The translations under genes were made by a program, and so were the position numbers. Shown in pieces: positions 24,565-36,853 of a stretch of 64,000 nucleotides of DNA. Location: the NCBI RefSeq assembly GCF_905220415.1, contig NC_059543.1:5208001-5272000 (forward strand), written 5' to 3'. The notes below the pieces were generated by a model. It worked only from the letters and a program-made list of their open reading frames with translations, made no database searches and had not been told where the DNA came from. This stretch comes from Colias croceus (lineage: Eukaryota; Arthropoda; Insecta; Lepidoptera; Pieridae). The stretch's first letter is position 1, and each line of letters starts with the position of its first letter.

Positions 24565-25400
24565 TAAATAATACAATAATCAAGGCAGTAAGACACACAC
24601 ATAAATTATAGAATGTAAATGTAAACTATTGAATTAAATTTTCTATTAATTTTATTTAGACCCCGAGTTTGTTTGTAGAAAATCTATGAATACTCGATGA
24701 ATCCACGTGTGGAAATATTGCTAACTTAATCGAATATCATCTATAATTGCTAGCGGCTATAATCTAATAAACGATACACATTATTCAAGATATCTACTAG
24801 ACGCTTGGAATTTTGCATTTGTTTTCAATATTAAAATTAAAGTCCAGGGAATTGATATCAATAACATAGGTAATTGATATTTAGGTTATCAAGTTACAAA
24901 TCAAATATGTTATTTGATTAGCATTTATATTTTGAAGCGTCTATTTTTTATTGATTCATACATTTTTATTGCTACAAGCATCCTCTGGGAAATAATGTCT
25001 AAATGTACCTTACTAAGTACGACAAAGGGTTGATTTTTGGATTTGTTCTTGCTTGAATATGGATAATAAGTATATAAATATGAATATCTTAAAAATATTA
25101 GTTTACCTGGCTGCAGTCGGAGTGACATAGTTTTAATACAAAACAGTAATGTATTCGCAAACAAAAAGTTTCAGGGTAGGTAGTAAAAGTGCAAGCTAAC
25201 GCTGCCATATTAAAATTAGATTGTCAACAATCTTCTTGAAAATAACGATTTCATTGTTATGTACTTCACTGGATTTTACCTACATTAAGAAATTTTTCTA
25301 TTAAACATATTAAAAGCTTAACATAATTTAAAACTAAGCATCATAATTATTATTATCGGCATTATGGTAATGTACTAATGTGCATGTTTTAAATTTAAAA

Positions 25401-25840
25401 TTATTTAATATTATAAATCTGAAGAGTTTGTTTGTTTGTTTGAACGTGGAAACCTCAGGAACTACGGTTCTGATTTTAAAAATTGTTTCGGTGTTAGAAC
25501 ATTCATTTATCGAGAAAGGTTTATGTATACTAATATGATGTGTGTGATAAATGTGAAAGTAACTCTGTCTGTCTGTTATTCAATCACGCCTTAACTACTG
25601 AACCAATTTGCGTGAAATTTGATATAGAGATATTTTGATACCCGAGAAAGGACATAGGCTACTTTTTACCCCGGGACATAGGATAGGTTTTATCACGGAA
25701 ATCCCACGGGAACGGGAACTATGCGGATTTTTCTTTCACTGCGCGGGCGAAGCCGCGGGCGGAAAGCTAGGTTATATTATATCATCACGTTAAGACCAAG
25801 AAGAACGGAGAACTGCGGGTAAAACCGCAGGACACTATAG
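25401..25840 (+). mobile_element. Nested Helitron pair, outer element
   Basis: The outer subfamily-2 copy starts near TTTAATATTATAAATCTGAAG and has CTCAGGAACTACGG. It breaks after CGAGAAAGGTTTAT and resumes at 25771 with TATATCATCACGTTAAGACC, ending GCGGGTAAAACCGCAGGACA. The break is filled by a subfamily-1 copy (25525-25770). Confidence 0.7.
25525..25770 (+). mobile_element. Nested Helitron pair, inner element
   Basis: From about GTATACTAATATGATG it continues with AACTCTGTCTGTCTGTTATT, GATACCCGAGAAAGGACATA and CCACGGGAACGGGAACT, ending GCGGGCGAAGCCGCGGGCGG then AAAGCTAG. It is nearly full length and closely similar to 62579-62820, so it is younger than its host copy. Confidence 0.75.
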
Positions 25841-26298
25841 ACAACTTTGTTTTAACGAATTAGTATTTTATGAAAAGAACAGCCTGAGCTTATTCACACA
25901 GGCTTTAAAGTGTTCGAAACATCGGATTAAACGACAATACATTTAAATCCGTTGCAGTTTTCAATGTATGAATGTATTTAAAATTTTAAATAAATTATTT
26001 TAATACATGTCCGACAAGATATTATTATATAAGCATGAATGTTTATTCATGCTATATTGCGTTATGCGTTAATCATGTTTATCTGTTTTCTATAGGGACT
26101 GTTAAACGAATAACTAGTAGGTAGCTCATATTTATGCAATAAGAGGATTTAGAAACTCTTGTAAAATATTCCTTGATTGGTTGAATGTTAAACACTTATT
26201 TAGAAAGGAAGGGCTTTTAGTTAATATCACACCAAATCTCGTAGGTATGGATAGATATGGTTGATGTCTATCTATCGCCTTAAACCACATAACGTCCT

Positions 26299-26453
26299 TT
26301 TTTTATAGTGGGGAAATCTTCCAAAGATACCCACGGCCCCCGGGGAAGGAGCCGTGGGTTATGGCGGATTCTTACCGGCTGAAACCCCACTGTGTTCCGT
26401 CGAGCCGCTTTAATGATGGGGCCGCGGGTATTGGTTAGAATTCTTCCGCGACC
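26299..26453 (-). mobile_element. Truncated non-LTR retroelement (LINE tail or SINE) with 14-bp target duplication
   Basis: The exact 14-mer CCACATAACGTCCT flanks both sides (26285-26298 and 26454-26467). On the minus strand the insert ends GATTTCCCCACTATAAAAAA, an A-rich tail. Long target duplications plus an A tail are the signature of target-primed reverse transcription. The 155-bp GC-rich body (GTGGGGTTTCAGCCGG, GGGGGCCGTGGG) has no ORF. A shorter relative is at 21459-21497. Confidence 0.75.
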
Positions 26454-27425
26454 CCACATAACGTCCTAAAATAACGTCATGAATCTTGCAATAAACTAGG
26501 TACTTAAAACTGGAGCTAGAAAAAAAGATAAAAATCATCAAAACGAAAGTCAAATTTTACGTCTAATGAATAAGCAAGAGAATACTAGCGTATATATTTC
26601 AGTATATTTTGAAATCTATGAGATCATAACCTCAATTAACGTTCAGCATGTTATCAAATCTCACAATGTTGTGAAGTACACTAAAATATATACATGGGAC
26701 ACCACGCCGCTTAGGTAGGCAACGAAGCGTGGACTCGAAAAAGGGTTGACAAGGACACCCTTCAAAGGCGAGAAAACAATCGATTTAAATAGATTTATTG
26801 AATATGTCGAGTATGTGAAGTGAAAGTTATTTGTGTCTTCACTGAATTGTATTGTATAGTAAATAACATAAGTTATTTGATACAAAGAAAAAAAGAGAGA
26901 TCAACAACTTTTACATTATATTATGTATTTTATAATATTTTTTTTATATTTACTTTTGTTACTATTATTATGGTGCATAATAAAGTTATTTTGTTTGTTT
27001 GTGTATTTAAGGTGTATAATTCCTTATTCGTATCCAATTTAACCTTAACAGTTTTATCACCAACATTTATTTGAGGGAAAAACTATTAGCAACATAATCG
27101 TTTACGCAGCTCACGCAACGGAAGCACTCAAAAAGATATATTTTCCCACTTTTGTAACATATTTCATAGTTCCGCTCCTACTTAGGTATTGGTTGTAGCG
27201 TGAAGTTATATAGCCTTCTTGATAAATGGACTATCGATCATACAAAAATCCAGCAGTTCATAAGATTCAAACATACAAACAAACAAAGTATTCCATTTTG
27301 AGTATAGATTTTATAATGTTCTATTTATAAGTACATGAAGATACTTTATTAAGAAGAAGATTTTTTATTAAATTCATACATAGGTATTTCAAAAATATTC
27401 TTATTTAATTTGAGTCTCTAATAAA

Positions 27426-28003
27426 AAACCGGCCAAGTGCGAGTCGGGCTCGCGCACAAAGGGTTCCGTAGCAGCAAATATAATAAATTACAGTTAAATC
27501 AACCTATCTCAAAAACTATAAGAGATACTTTGATCAAACCAAAAATCGTTGAAAGAGTTAATTAGCATGCATCACCTCTATTTTTTTTAGAATTTTATAC
27601 CCCGTAGTTATAAAAATAGAGGGGGGGGGGACATACTTTTTACGACTTTGAGAGCTGATATCTCAAAAACCGTTCACTTTAAGAAAAATGTTTTTTAGAA
27701 AACTTTATATCATTTTAAAAGACCTTTCCATTGATACCCCACACGGGTATGTACATCAAAAAAAAAAATTTCATCCCTCAGTTACATGTATGGGGGGCCC
27801 CACCCCCAATTCTTTTTTTTACTATTTAGTGTCATATTTTTGTAGCGGTTCATACAACACATATTCCCATCAAATTTCATCACTGTAGTACTTATAGTTT
27901 CCGAGTAAATCGGCTGTGACAGACGGACAGACGGACAGACGGACAGACGGACATGACGAAACTATAAGGGTTCCGTTTTTGCCATTTTGGCTACGGAACC
28001 CTA
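27426..28003 (+). mobile_element. Lepidopteran interspersed repeat (GGCCAAGTGCGAGTCGGG type)
   Basis: It opens AAACCGGCCAAGTGCGAGTC and has AGGGTTCCGTAGC near its start (27460-27472). It closes with a hairpin, AGGGTTCCGT...ACGGAACCCT (27967-28002), so the ends are partly inverted. A (GACAGACG)n tract fills 27918-27955. I recognise this text as a very widespread lepidopteran repeat. Its class is uncertain and it has no coding capacity. Confidence 0.75.
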
Positions 28004-29386
28004 AAAAAGATTACCTGTTATTTTTTGCTCATGGTCGTTATGACATAGATGCTATCATTCATATCCTAAATTATTCGTGTAAAATAAAAGTGAAATGTTA
28101 CAGGAATTGAGAACTTTATTTTGAAAAGTTTAAAACTAACTGGCGTTTCAAAGAACTTCTTTAGAAATGTGCCACAGTATTACACTTCAACAAACGCTCA
28201 ACTTTTAAGTTTTTAACAACGAGAAATTGGTAACTATTACTTCAGAAATAAATTAAGTAATGAATAATTCATTATAAATATTCATTAGAAATAATTTTTT
28301 TTCTTACGACTCTTGGCTTGTTGTTAAAATAGATAGTTAATACTATCAATTTTCATAAGGAAACATACTATTAGAAACATAATTAGAACAAATTTTATTC
28401 TGCTTCACGGATCCCTAATTCACTAAGAAGTAGAGCCTTAATTACGTAGAAGATACTAAATAATTGCGATTCCTGTTATCTTTAATCTCTGTACGTGATG
28501 TCTTTCCAATGTACACCGAATGTACCCTTGACCTGAAGCATAACAGAAACAATATATTATTTGCATATTCAGCTTGGTATGGGGTTAATTCCACGTGTCC
28601 CTCTACGTCTTTATTGGTTAAACATAATCTGTAGATCGAAAAAAAAAGAAATTCTAAATTCAAATTACGCTCCAAATTTTGTGATTCGAATAATCGATTT
28701 AATTTTTTTTTATTTCAAATTCGAACTGGCACACTGGCGTCTGGCACTAAATAATTCACATTTAAAAATATAAAGCACAAATTATATTATCTGTGAAACT
28801 ATTAATTAATGTCACACACATTCCAAGTGAACGGTTTGATACGGCAAGTTTTATTCCTAGTTGGAGAACTTTAAAACTTGGTTTGTACTTTCTTTCTTAT
28901 TACTTATGGCAAATACAATATAAAGTTTTATTTAAATACCTACTAGATAATATATTTCAGAACCGCAAGCTAAGTCTCAACTCGTTCAAAGTTTTCTTTT
29001 TTCTCTCTCTTCCAATATTACCTAGGTACACGTTTTATGTTTTAGCAGTTTTAGTAACGAGAAAATATAATAATGAAAGCGTTTAAAAACATTGAACAAG
29101 TTCATGGTTTCCCATTGTTAGTAGACTATAGAGTATAGAGCGAGGTTCAAAGGGGAACATGGGTGTTGAATTGTTCATGTACTACCATAGAGAAAATGTA
29201 TTCATAGACAATAGAAAATGCAAATAACATTGCAGTTGGGAACGGTAACTATCCTTCAGTTGCTGTTGAGGTCATTGAAACACGTACTGTGCACACAACT
29301 TTAACTGGCACTTTTGGCAATTGCTGTAAATAAAACCGATCTAGTTACTTGGTTATTTTAAACAATCATAATATTGTATCCCCTTA
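28004..29386. other. AT-rich intergenic DNA, nothing recognised
   Basis: Several open frames of 70-97 codons occur, but they have AT-rich composition, no recognisable motif and no splice context. Confidence 0.5.
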
Positions 29387-29625
29387 TCCATACTTAATAT
29401 TATAAATGCGAAAGTAACTCTGTCTGTCTGTCTGTTACTCAATCACGCATAAGCTACTGAACCAATTTTCATGAAACTTGGTATGGTGATATTTTGATAC
29501 CCGAGAAAGGACATAGGTTACTTTTTTATCCCGGGAAAATGACGCAATCCCGGAAATCCCACGGGAACGGGAACTACACGGGTATTTCTTTGACTACGCG
29601 GGCGAAGCCGCGGACCGAAACCTAG
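29387..29625 (+). mobile_element. Helitron-like element, near full length
   Basis: It starts A|TCCATACTTAATATTATAAA and runs through (TCTG)n, TACTCAATCACGC and GATACCCGAGAAAGGACATA. It ends GCGGGCGAAGCCGCGGACCG then AAACCTAG|T. The boundaries match the Helitron rules exactly. Confidence 0.8.
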
Positions 29626-30496
29626 TGTTTAATAAGTTAAAGCCTCTTAACAGTGTTTTAAATAATTATGAAAAATGACGATTTTATCCATTAAAAAAAT
29701 ATATTTTATTCTATAAAATAATAATATATCTTTAAATATAGAGGCGCAACACATTTGTTGTTTGGTGATACAAAAGGGAAATGGCAGCAGAAATAAGTTT
29801 TCTTGTTAAAAATTCTATCAATAGTTGCATTATACATGAGGTCAACAGTGTTCGGCTCCGATATTATGCATAGAGAATATATTTATTATATAACCCATTG
29901 TGCTACGAATACAGTATACACATGACTTAGTACAATCTATAATATATACCTATATTTTTGTATATTATAACTTGTTAGGACGTATCAAATATGAATACAG
30001 ATAATAAAACGAAATAATATAATTATTACTGCCTTTATACACTTAGTCAAACAAAAAACAAAATGACATCGTTTACTAGAATAATTTGTTTTAACGAGTC
30101 AAGCTTTGTAAAATAATGATTACCTACTTAGTAATTGACTGGTAACTTTAATAAAAAGGTTTCATGTACCTAGCTAATGAGACGTTTTCTTTACTTTTGC
30201 GTCATTGGTGAGATAAATTAGATACATTTGTAATATAATATAATACAAATGTTTTCATTTATAAATATGAAGCGTTTGATCACAAAGCACCGAGCCAAGG
30301 CCTTCCGCAGGCCCACACATACACACACCGTAGCACACCACCCACGGGGATCTATAAATCGGAACGGTTAGGTATTTACGTATAATTATTTACACTACAT
30401 TTGACAATTTAAGAGCTTGGCCACATTGTGATGTTGGGATGACTCTAATTTTTGGACATATTATTGTTACTGTCATGTCGTGTATTGTTTACTAAC

Positions 30497-30710
30497 TTAC
30501 CGCCCGTGAATTCTTCCGCGTAGTCAAAGAAAACCCCTTGATATTTCCAAGATAATCACGATCTCAGACTATTTTCGTACCAAATTTCACCCAATTAAAT
30601 CAGTTCTGTAGTTAGGGCGTGAATAAGAATTAGATATAGTTAGACAAAGATTCAGATAGATAGAGTTATTTTCTCTACAAATTAATTATTATACAAGTAG
30701 GGATGCTAAT
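30497..30710 (-). mobile_element. Degenerate Helitron-like element
   Basis: The minus strand retains ATAGAGTTA..., CACGCCCTAACTACAGAAC, GGTGAAATTTGGTACG and GGGTTTTCTTTGACTACGCG. The terminal CTAG and TC ends are lost. Confidence 0.5.
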
Positions 30711-32089
30711 GCTGTGTACATGTTATACAAGATTATACGTTTCCAACGGTCAACATACGTGATCTGTGTACGTCGGCAGAATTAGTCAGACGAATTTATG
30801 TGTTTGATAGTGTGTGTGTTAGTATTATTCTACTAAGTATAGAGATGTTTATCGCAGTAATTTTTCTGATGTTATACACGTTATTATACCATATAAATAT
30901 ACTCTCAAAAACTGGCTTTACTTGTAGGTATATCCTCATAAAATTATTGTATCTTTGTTAAGTATACAAAGTTCGGATTAAATCTGTCCGTTTAAAGTGG
31001 GTAATAATGTCTAAAGTAGTCCATTGCATACAAACTTTTACATAATTTTCTTTGGATTCTTATGAATATTATTTATAAGTATAATCGAAACCAAGCCGTG
31101 GTTATGTGGCCATGTTATTCCCTTGTTCGATGATACGCATATTGAGCTTATTGGTTCAATATTCCGCGCAATGTTTCCTATTCATGTAACACAGAAATAC
31201 ACATTTAGAGGTATATTATACTTAAGTAAATTCAAAAGTCTCATAATACAATATTATTTCGAACCATTATTTTCGTGTTTGATAAAATAAAAGAATTTAC
31301 ATACTTAAAACATTTATAGATACTTATAATATTTCTACATAAAAAAATAATCTTTGCGATATGTTTATTTAACGTTAGAGATGAATTTATAATATAATAC
31401 GATGAATACATCATTACTACTCTCTTATTTTTACGGAGTCAACATAAATTGGAGACAAGTACTATTTTTATGAAGAGGTGGGTGTAGCATAATGAGCGTA
31501 AATTGCATTTTTTTTTAAATATATAAACATAAATCAATCGATACTAAGCTTGAAAGCTGCAGATAGGTTGCCATGATACTATTGTATTTGATTATTATCT
31601 TTAGTTATTTTAATGAGGTATATCAATCCAAGTATTTTAAGTGTTTACACATTACACATTAGAGTGTCACATTCTGATATGGTGTGGTTGTAAAAAATAA
31701 CATGCCTCATAAAGAAAAATGGTATCGACATGTGCATTGTGCATTGTGCAATTAGTCAGGTGTGTTGTTGCATTTATTCAAAGGGTCTCGTCTCAGCCTT
31801 GACACAATAATCACACTATCTCGATTGATGTTCACACCTTATGAAGGCTTACCTTGTACACTACACTTTGTTATAAGTGTCAGTTCACTTCATCACTTAG
31901 GTTCATCATGCTAGAATTTCTAAATATTGGTATGGGCTGTTTTATCCTTGATTCAAGGAGCAGATAGCTGTTTTCTGTTATAGATTGTTATGTGTATTCT
32001 GGTTCATAGTCGAACTTCTAGTATGGAATTTGAAGAAGCAATTTTGCTTCATCTAAAAATTATACAGATGTTTAAGTGTCTTCTACGAA
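30711..32089. other. AT-rich intergenic DNA, nothing recognised
   Basis: The only local pattern is a small tandem of TGCATTGTGCATTGTGCA at ~31733-31751. There are no coding signals. Confidence 0.5.
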
Positions 32090-32293
32090 TCTATACTTAT
32101 AGTATAAAGCTGAGGAATTTGTTTGTTATTTTAACACGTTAATTTCAGGAACTACGGTTCCGATTTGAAAAATTATGTCAGTGATAGACAGCCCATTCAT
32201 CGAGAAAGCAGGTAAGGCCCTGTATAAGGAATATTAGCGCACTAAGACTAATGGGAGCGCAACAATGCAGGTAAAACCGCGGGACACAGCTAG
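32090..32293 (+). mobile_element. Helitron-like element, subfamily 2
   Basis: It starts A|TCTATACTTATAGTATAAAG and contains TTTCAGGAACTACGGTTCCG and GATTTGAAAAATTATG. It ends GTAAAACCGCGGGACACAG then CTAG|T. Confidence 0.75.
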
Positions 32294-33866
32294 TAATTAG
32301 ATAATGCGCATTTAGCGTATTTTCTTATTTATTTCGTCAAAACACGTACCTTTTAGTAAATAAAATAAATATAAGAAACAAACAATAATGTCACAAACAT
32401 ATCCGTTTGGTTCTGACTTTTCACATTTCCTGATAATTTCCTTCGAAATAGCATCAATAACATAAGACAAAGGTAGCCTCCATTTAATTCCAACCCACTG
32501 CGTAAATCAGTGAACTGAAAACGGCTGTAGATACAACTTTCGATTCATTTTCGACCTTATTTATATTGGAATAAATGTTATATTATAATATGTGTATAAT
32601 AGGCTCGATGACCCTTCAATGGTCAGTTAAAATATATGGGATTCTTGAAACAAATCTATGAAATTACTTATTTCAAAGCCTTTTGTATCCCAATTCCTTT
32701 TCATTATTTTAGAATAATAATTTCCATCCATATCATCTGTTAATTAATCAGAAGGTACTAGACACCTACATAATAAGGAAATACATTACGTTTATATTAT
32801 CCGTGTTTGTATTAATAATCAACAATTTTTGTTGTAATACCGTACAGTATTATTATAGGTATTGTTTACAACATTACAATCGAATCTAGTTTCACATAAA
32901 ATATTTCAAAACATAAAAAAGGTATTCAAAATGCGTGATACACAAAATTTTAGCCTATGATACTTGTTGCATTTTATTTTGGTTAGCATATTTCGGCATA
33001 TTAAACACTGAAATAGGTCATCGCTTAGAGCACAATCCGTCACAAATTGTAACATAGTACGGGTAACCCGGCACGGGCTGAATACAGATTAGTTTAAACC
33101 CTCTGTAATATCTTGCGATTACTCTATGTTTAAACTTTCCTGTATATTTATTTTTAACAGAAGAAGTAAGTTTCATGATTTATTGTAATGTAACACACAA
33201 GTTGATAAAATATCATTGGTCGGGGCTACGCCCGTTTTCACCACGTTTTAAAGAATTCTATATCACTCTCTAGTTAGGTTACTATCTCAAAAATCGCAAA
33301 AATTATATATGTACCATAAAATCGCTCTGCTAAGGCGTGAATGAAAGATATTCAAACAGATTTTAGCATTTTTGATTTTTCAGGCTGTACGATCGATTCC
33401 TGTCGCATTTGTAAATTTTTGAATATTTCTGTAGTATATGCACATTGAGATAAAAATACTGTAAGCCTTTATTAGTTTATTAGAAAAGGGTTGGCAATAA
33501 CATCTAGTCTTTCGATTTCATACACCTAACAGACAAAAAGTAATCTAAGTTCTATAGAAACAAAACGCAAAATTGCACGATCCGATATTCTCTGTTTGGT
33601 TAGATATGTGTTCTCTTGTACTACCCATGTTGCTGGCTATATTTAAGTACCTTATTGTAATAGAGGATGCGAGTCTTGCTATAATCCAGACACAGTTGCA
33701 ATATTCAAACACATCCTGGAAAATTTTATAGAACACAGATAACATATTATAGACTGTTAACTTTCTATTTAAACCATGATAATATAATAGTCATAATATT
33801 ATGTTAGAGTTTATGTGTGTATAATTTATTTATACGTACGTATTTTTTTCTCTATAATTTATTTAT

Positions 33867-33985
33867 AGTTGCCTGGTAAATATCACTCCTGATAAAGCCT
33901 GGAAAGCCGTCTTCTGTGCTGGACTTGTTATAAGTTTTAATTTGAAGGATCTATTTGCACGATAAATAAATTAAAATAAAAAATA
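33867..33985 (+). repeat. Non-LTR retrotransposon 3'-end fragment, copy 1
   Basis: AGTTGCCTGGTAAATATCAC then CCTGATAAAGCCTGG and a terminal GATAAATAAATTAAAATAAA are typical of the 3' UTR of a common lepidopteran LINE. The copy at 34672 shows the same layout. Confidence 0.55.
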
Positions 33986-34671
33986 ATATAATACTATTAG
34001 AAAGACCCAACCCGACTCAGACCAAGCTCTCGATTGAAGTGTTTAGTAAATAACAGTTTACGAAAATGTACAAAACAAAATAAATTTTTAGGTGCTCTTA
34101 GAAATGAAGAATCAGTAAATGTTTCGGTAAGGTTGGAATAAATAATTTTTGAAGTGTTTCGGAAAGGCTTTCATTACAGAAAGAGGGTAAACTTATATTT
34201 TAGAAAAAAAACTGTAAAATACGTAAAAAATATATTTTTTCATTTCGAATTGATTATATTTTACATTATTATGTACATAATGATAATAATGATGGAAAAG
34301 ACTGGAATAACTCGATAATTTTACGGCAACGCATAAATGTCGCTACAATTATCACAATGCAGTAAATTACAATTATAAGCATTTCGATTATAAATTATTA
34401 CGATAGCAGAGAAATATTATTATATGCAAAATTTTACAATATACCAATGAATGTATGCTAACTACTATAGATTAGAGCAAATTCTAATTAAGAGAAGAAG
34501 ATATTATATAAGAAGGTTGCAAGATTGTGTTTCTTTTTTTATATTCTTAAAATATATACTTAATAAATTCTCTCCTATTTTTCATAATATATATATTTTA
34601 TTTATTCTCTATTATGTTTACTTTCATTGCCACCCGTGTACCTATATATCATTAATTCATTATCCTTTACC

Positions 34672-34802
34672 TTAGGCAGCCTGGAAGAGATCGCTGATAA
34701 GCGATAAGGTTGCCTTATGTGCTATGAATATTTTCCATTTCTTTTAATATTATGTATTGGAATTTGTAATGATACATAAAATTGTTAAATAAATTAATTA
34801 TT
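34672..34802 (+). repeat. Non-LTR retrotransposon 3'-end fragment, copy 2
   Basis: GGCAGCCTGGAAGAGATCGC, then TGATAAGCGATAAGGTTGCC (a short hairpin) and a final TTGTTAAATAAATTAATTA. It has the same orientation and family as 33867-33985. No ORF is retained. Confidence 0.6.
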
Positions 34803-35184
34803 TCGTACTCACAAAATACCAATTACTAGTCGAAAAATACTGGTAGAAGTGTAACTGATTACAACCTTCCCAAAATGTATTATAACCTGGGTAGAGCCGG
34901 GGCCAAACATATTGTATAAATTATCAATTTGTGTCCTTTCCCAAAATATAAAAAACTACTATAACAAAAGCTGAAAGAATTGGAATACAATGAGGTATGA
35001 GTAAACACTGTGAATTTCTATAATAGTATCATAAAGGCGTCAGTTTTCCTTATTCCCCTTTTGAAGGATTCTTTAAGGTCTGGTAATTTGGTCACGTACG
35101 TGTTGACTAAACATATATTTATTGTTCATACATGTCACTTTATTGTAAACGAGGGCAACACAGGGCTGATTGCAACTTTGCTCA

Positions 35185-35306
35185 TCTATACATATAATAA
35201 ATCTGTAGAAGGGTCAATTCTGTACATTGAAAATATTGAAAAAATAACTAGCAGGGATTACTGTTACTGGATCGATACCAAACCCAAATATGTGATTAAA
35301 AAAATT

Positions 35307-35343
<37 letters not shown>

Positions 35344-35672
35344 ATGTGAAGACATCACGTGAAAACTACCGGTTCGATTTCGATGAAACTTGGTATAATT
35401 ATACCTTATTATCCTGGGCGTAAAATAGGATACTTTTTATCCTGGAAAAATACGTAGAAAAAAAATTAATCTCAATTTTTCAGTTATCCATAGACGTTGT
35501 TCTGTAGTAGGTACCGCGAACACACGTTGCGTATTATTATAGACCTAGCCGTATTTTGGTCCAATAGATATTTATAGGATGTCATTGTCAGAGTTAGGTA
35601 CTCAAAATGGAGAAATAAACCATCCACGCAAAGACCGACATCCGCGCGGACGGAGTCGCGGGCGGAAGCTAG
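35185..35672 (+). mobile_element. Longer Helitron-like element with a TCTG microsatellite
   Basis: It starts A|TCTATACATATAATAAATC and ends GAGTCGCGGGCGGAAGCTAG|T, for 488 bp. A pure (TCTG)n tract lies at ~35309-35341. Further text includes CCGGTTCGATTTCGATGAAA and TTTATCCTGG. The open frame across it (35010-35423) is repeat-derived. Confidence 0.7.
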
Positions 35673-36373
35673 TAAATAATATAATCAAACAAATTCACAA
35701 TATGCTATGAAATCACAGTAATACTTGCAATTTTATACAGTAATTTATATTTATATGTTTCGTATAAACCTTAGAGTTAAATTCATTTTTACAGATTGCT
35801 ATTATTTTATTTTAATCCTTGTGTAATAATAATTGATATCGAAAATAAGTATTAAGGTCCAAATGCAGTAGGCCAGTTAAAGAAGTACGTAGTACCTATT
35901 TAGTAATCTGTGATAGTTCAAAAAATAGGCCAATGACTAATTAAAAGCTACTGCTCTCAATTCGTCATCAGCCTATTTGCTCACTGGAGTATCAGCGGCA
36001 AAGCTTCTAACTAGCTTTCTAAAGTCGGGATAGATGCCCGTAAAAAAACCTGTAAAAAAATATACTGAAAATTTAAATTTATCTGAGTTCACACAAACAT
36101 ACACATAATATTTTAACTGATTCAAATTGGGCAATGAAAAAATTTACATAATTTATAGTCAAAAAACATAAAATTTGGTGATATGAAGGCCGATTTGACG
36201 AGTTAGCAGTTCCCAACTTTTCCCAGTACGTTGTTCTGAAACACTGAGTAGGCCCGGCCCGTGTTACTATACTAAAAATACTTACAATACAAAATAATAA
36301 ATAATATAAAAATATTGCTTTGCATCTAGAGTATAGGTATATAATATATTAAATCTGTGTACTAAGTCTGTTA

Positions 36374-36556
36374 CTAGCGGCCCGCCCCGGCTTCGCCCGT
36401 GGTACCTATTTGACAATAAAAAGTAGCCTATGTCCTTTCTCGTGTATCAAAATATCTCCATACCAAATTTCATGAAAATTGGTTCAGTAGTTTAGGCGTG
36501 ATTGAGTAACAGACAGACAGACAGAGTTACTTTCGCATTTATAATATTAGTATGGA
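36374..36556 (-). mobile_element. Helitron-like element
   Basis: The minus strand starts TCCATACTAATATTATAAAT, with (TCTG)n and TACTCAATCACGCC, and ends GGCGAAGCCGGGGCGGGCCG then CTAG. It lies about 200 bp upstream of the first receptor exon detected. Confidence 0.8.
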
Positions 36557-36761
36557 TTTGCACTAAATTAAAGTGTAAGAGTTATTTAAAAACAAAAAAT
36601 GCTCTTAACAATAGTTCATTTAATCTTAGATATTATAATCTATAACATTTAAATATGTCATCAAAAACTGTCCTTAAAATTGAATATATCGAATAAACAA
36701 CACACATGATGTAAAGTAGGTAGGCAAATATAGCCAAATATAACGCAGGTTTCAATTTCAG

Positions 36762-36853
36762 GTGAAATAAGGCTACATAATATGCATGGAGTGCGCGGAG
36801 GTATCAGGCCGGCACCGGACGCGCACAGTGTACCGCCAGCCTTATCTGTAATG
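36762..36853 (+). other. 5'-UTR exon of the muscarinic receptor gene, with upstream ORFs
   Basis: A TTTCAATTTCAG acceptor (AG at 36760-36761) and a GTGAGC donor (36854) bound a 92-nt GC-rich exon that contrasts with its AT-rich surroundings. In the receptor frame it ends with TAA, so it cannot add coding sequence. It has two overlapping upstream ATGs. The ATG at 36782 reads 24 codons and meets TAG immediately after splicing to 37881. The ATG at 36786 reads 21 codons to TAA at 36849-36851. An acceptor at its 5' side implies a further leader exon upstream, which I could not place. Confidence 0.6.

Noticed and set aside
28793..29086. 97-codon open frame on the plus strand
   Set aside because: Low-complexity hydrophobic composition typical of translated AT-rich DNA; no motif or neighbour context.
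35309..35343. CRISPR-like short tandem repeats
   Set aside because: A simple TCTG microsatellite in a eukaryotic repeat; no spacers.
35010..35423. 137-codon open frame on the plus strand
   Set aside because: Half of it is the TCTG microsatellite and Helitron-like text (a CLSV repeat followed by KTSRENYRFDFDE), so it is repeat-derived.
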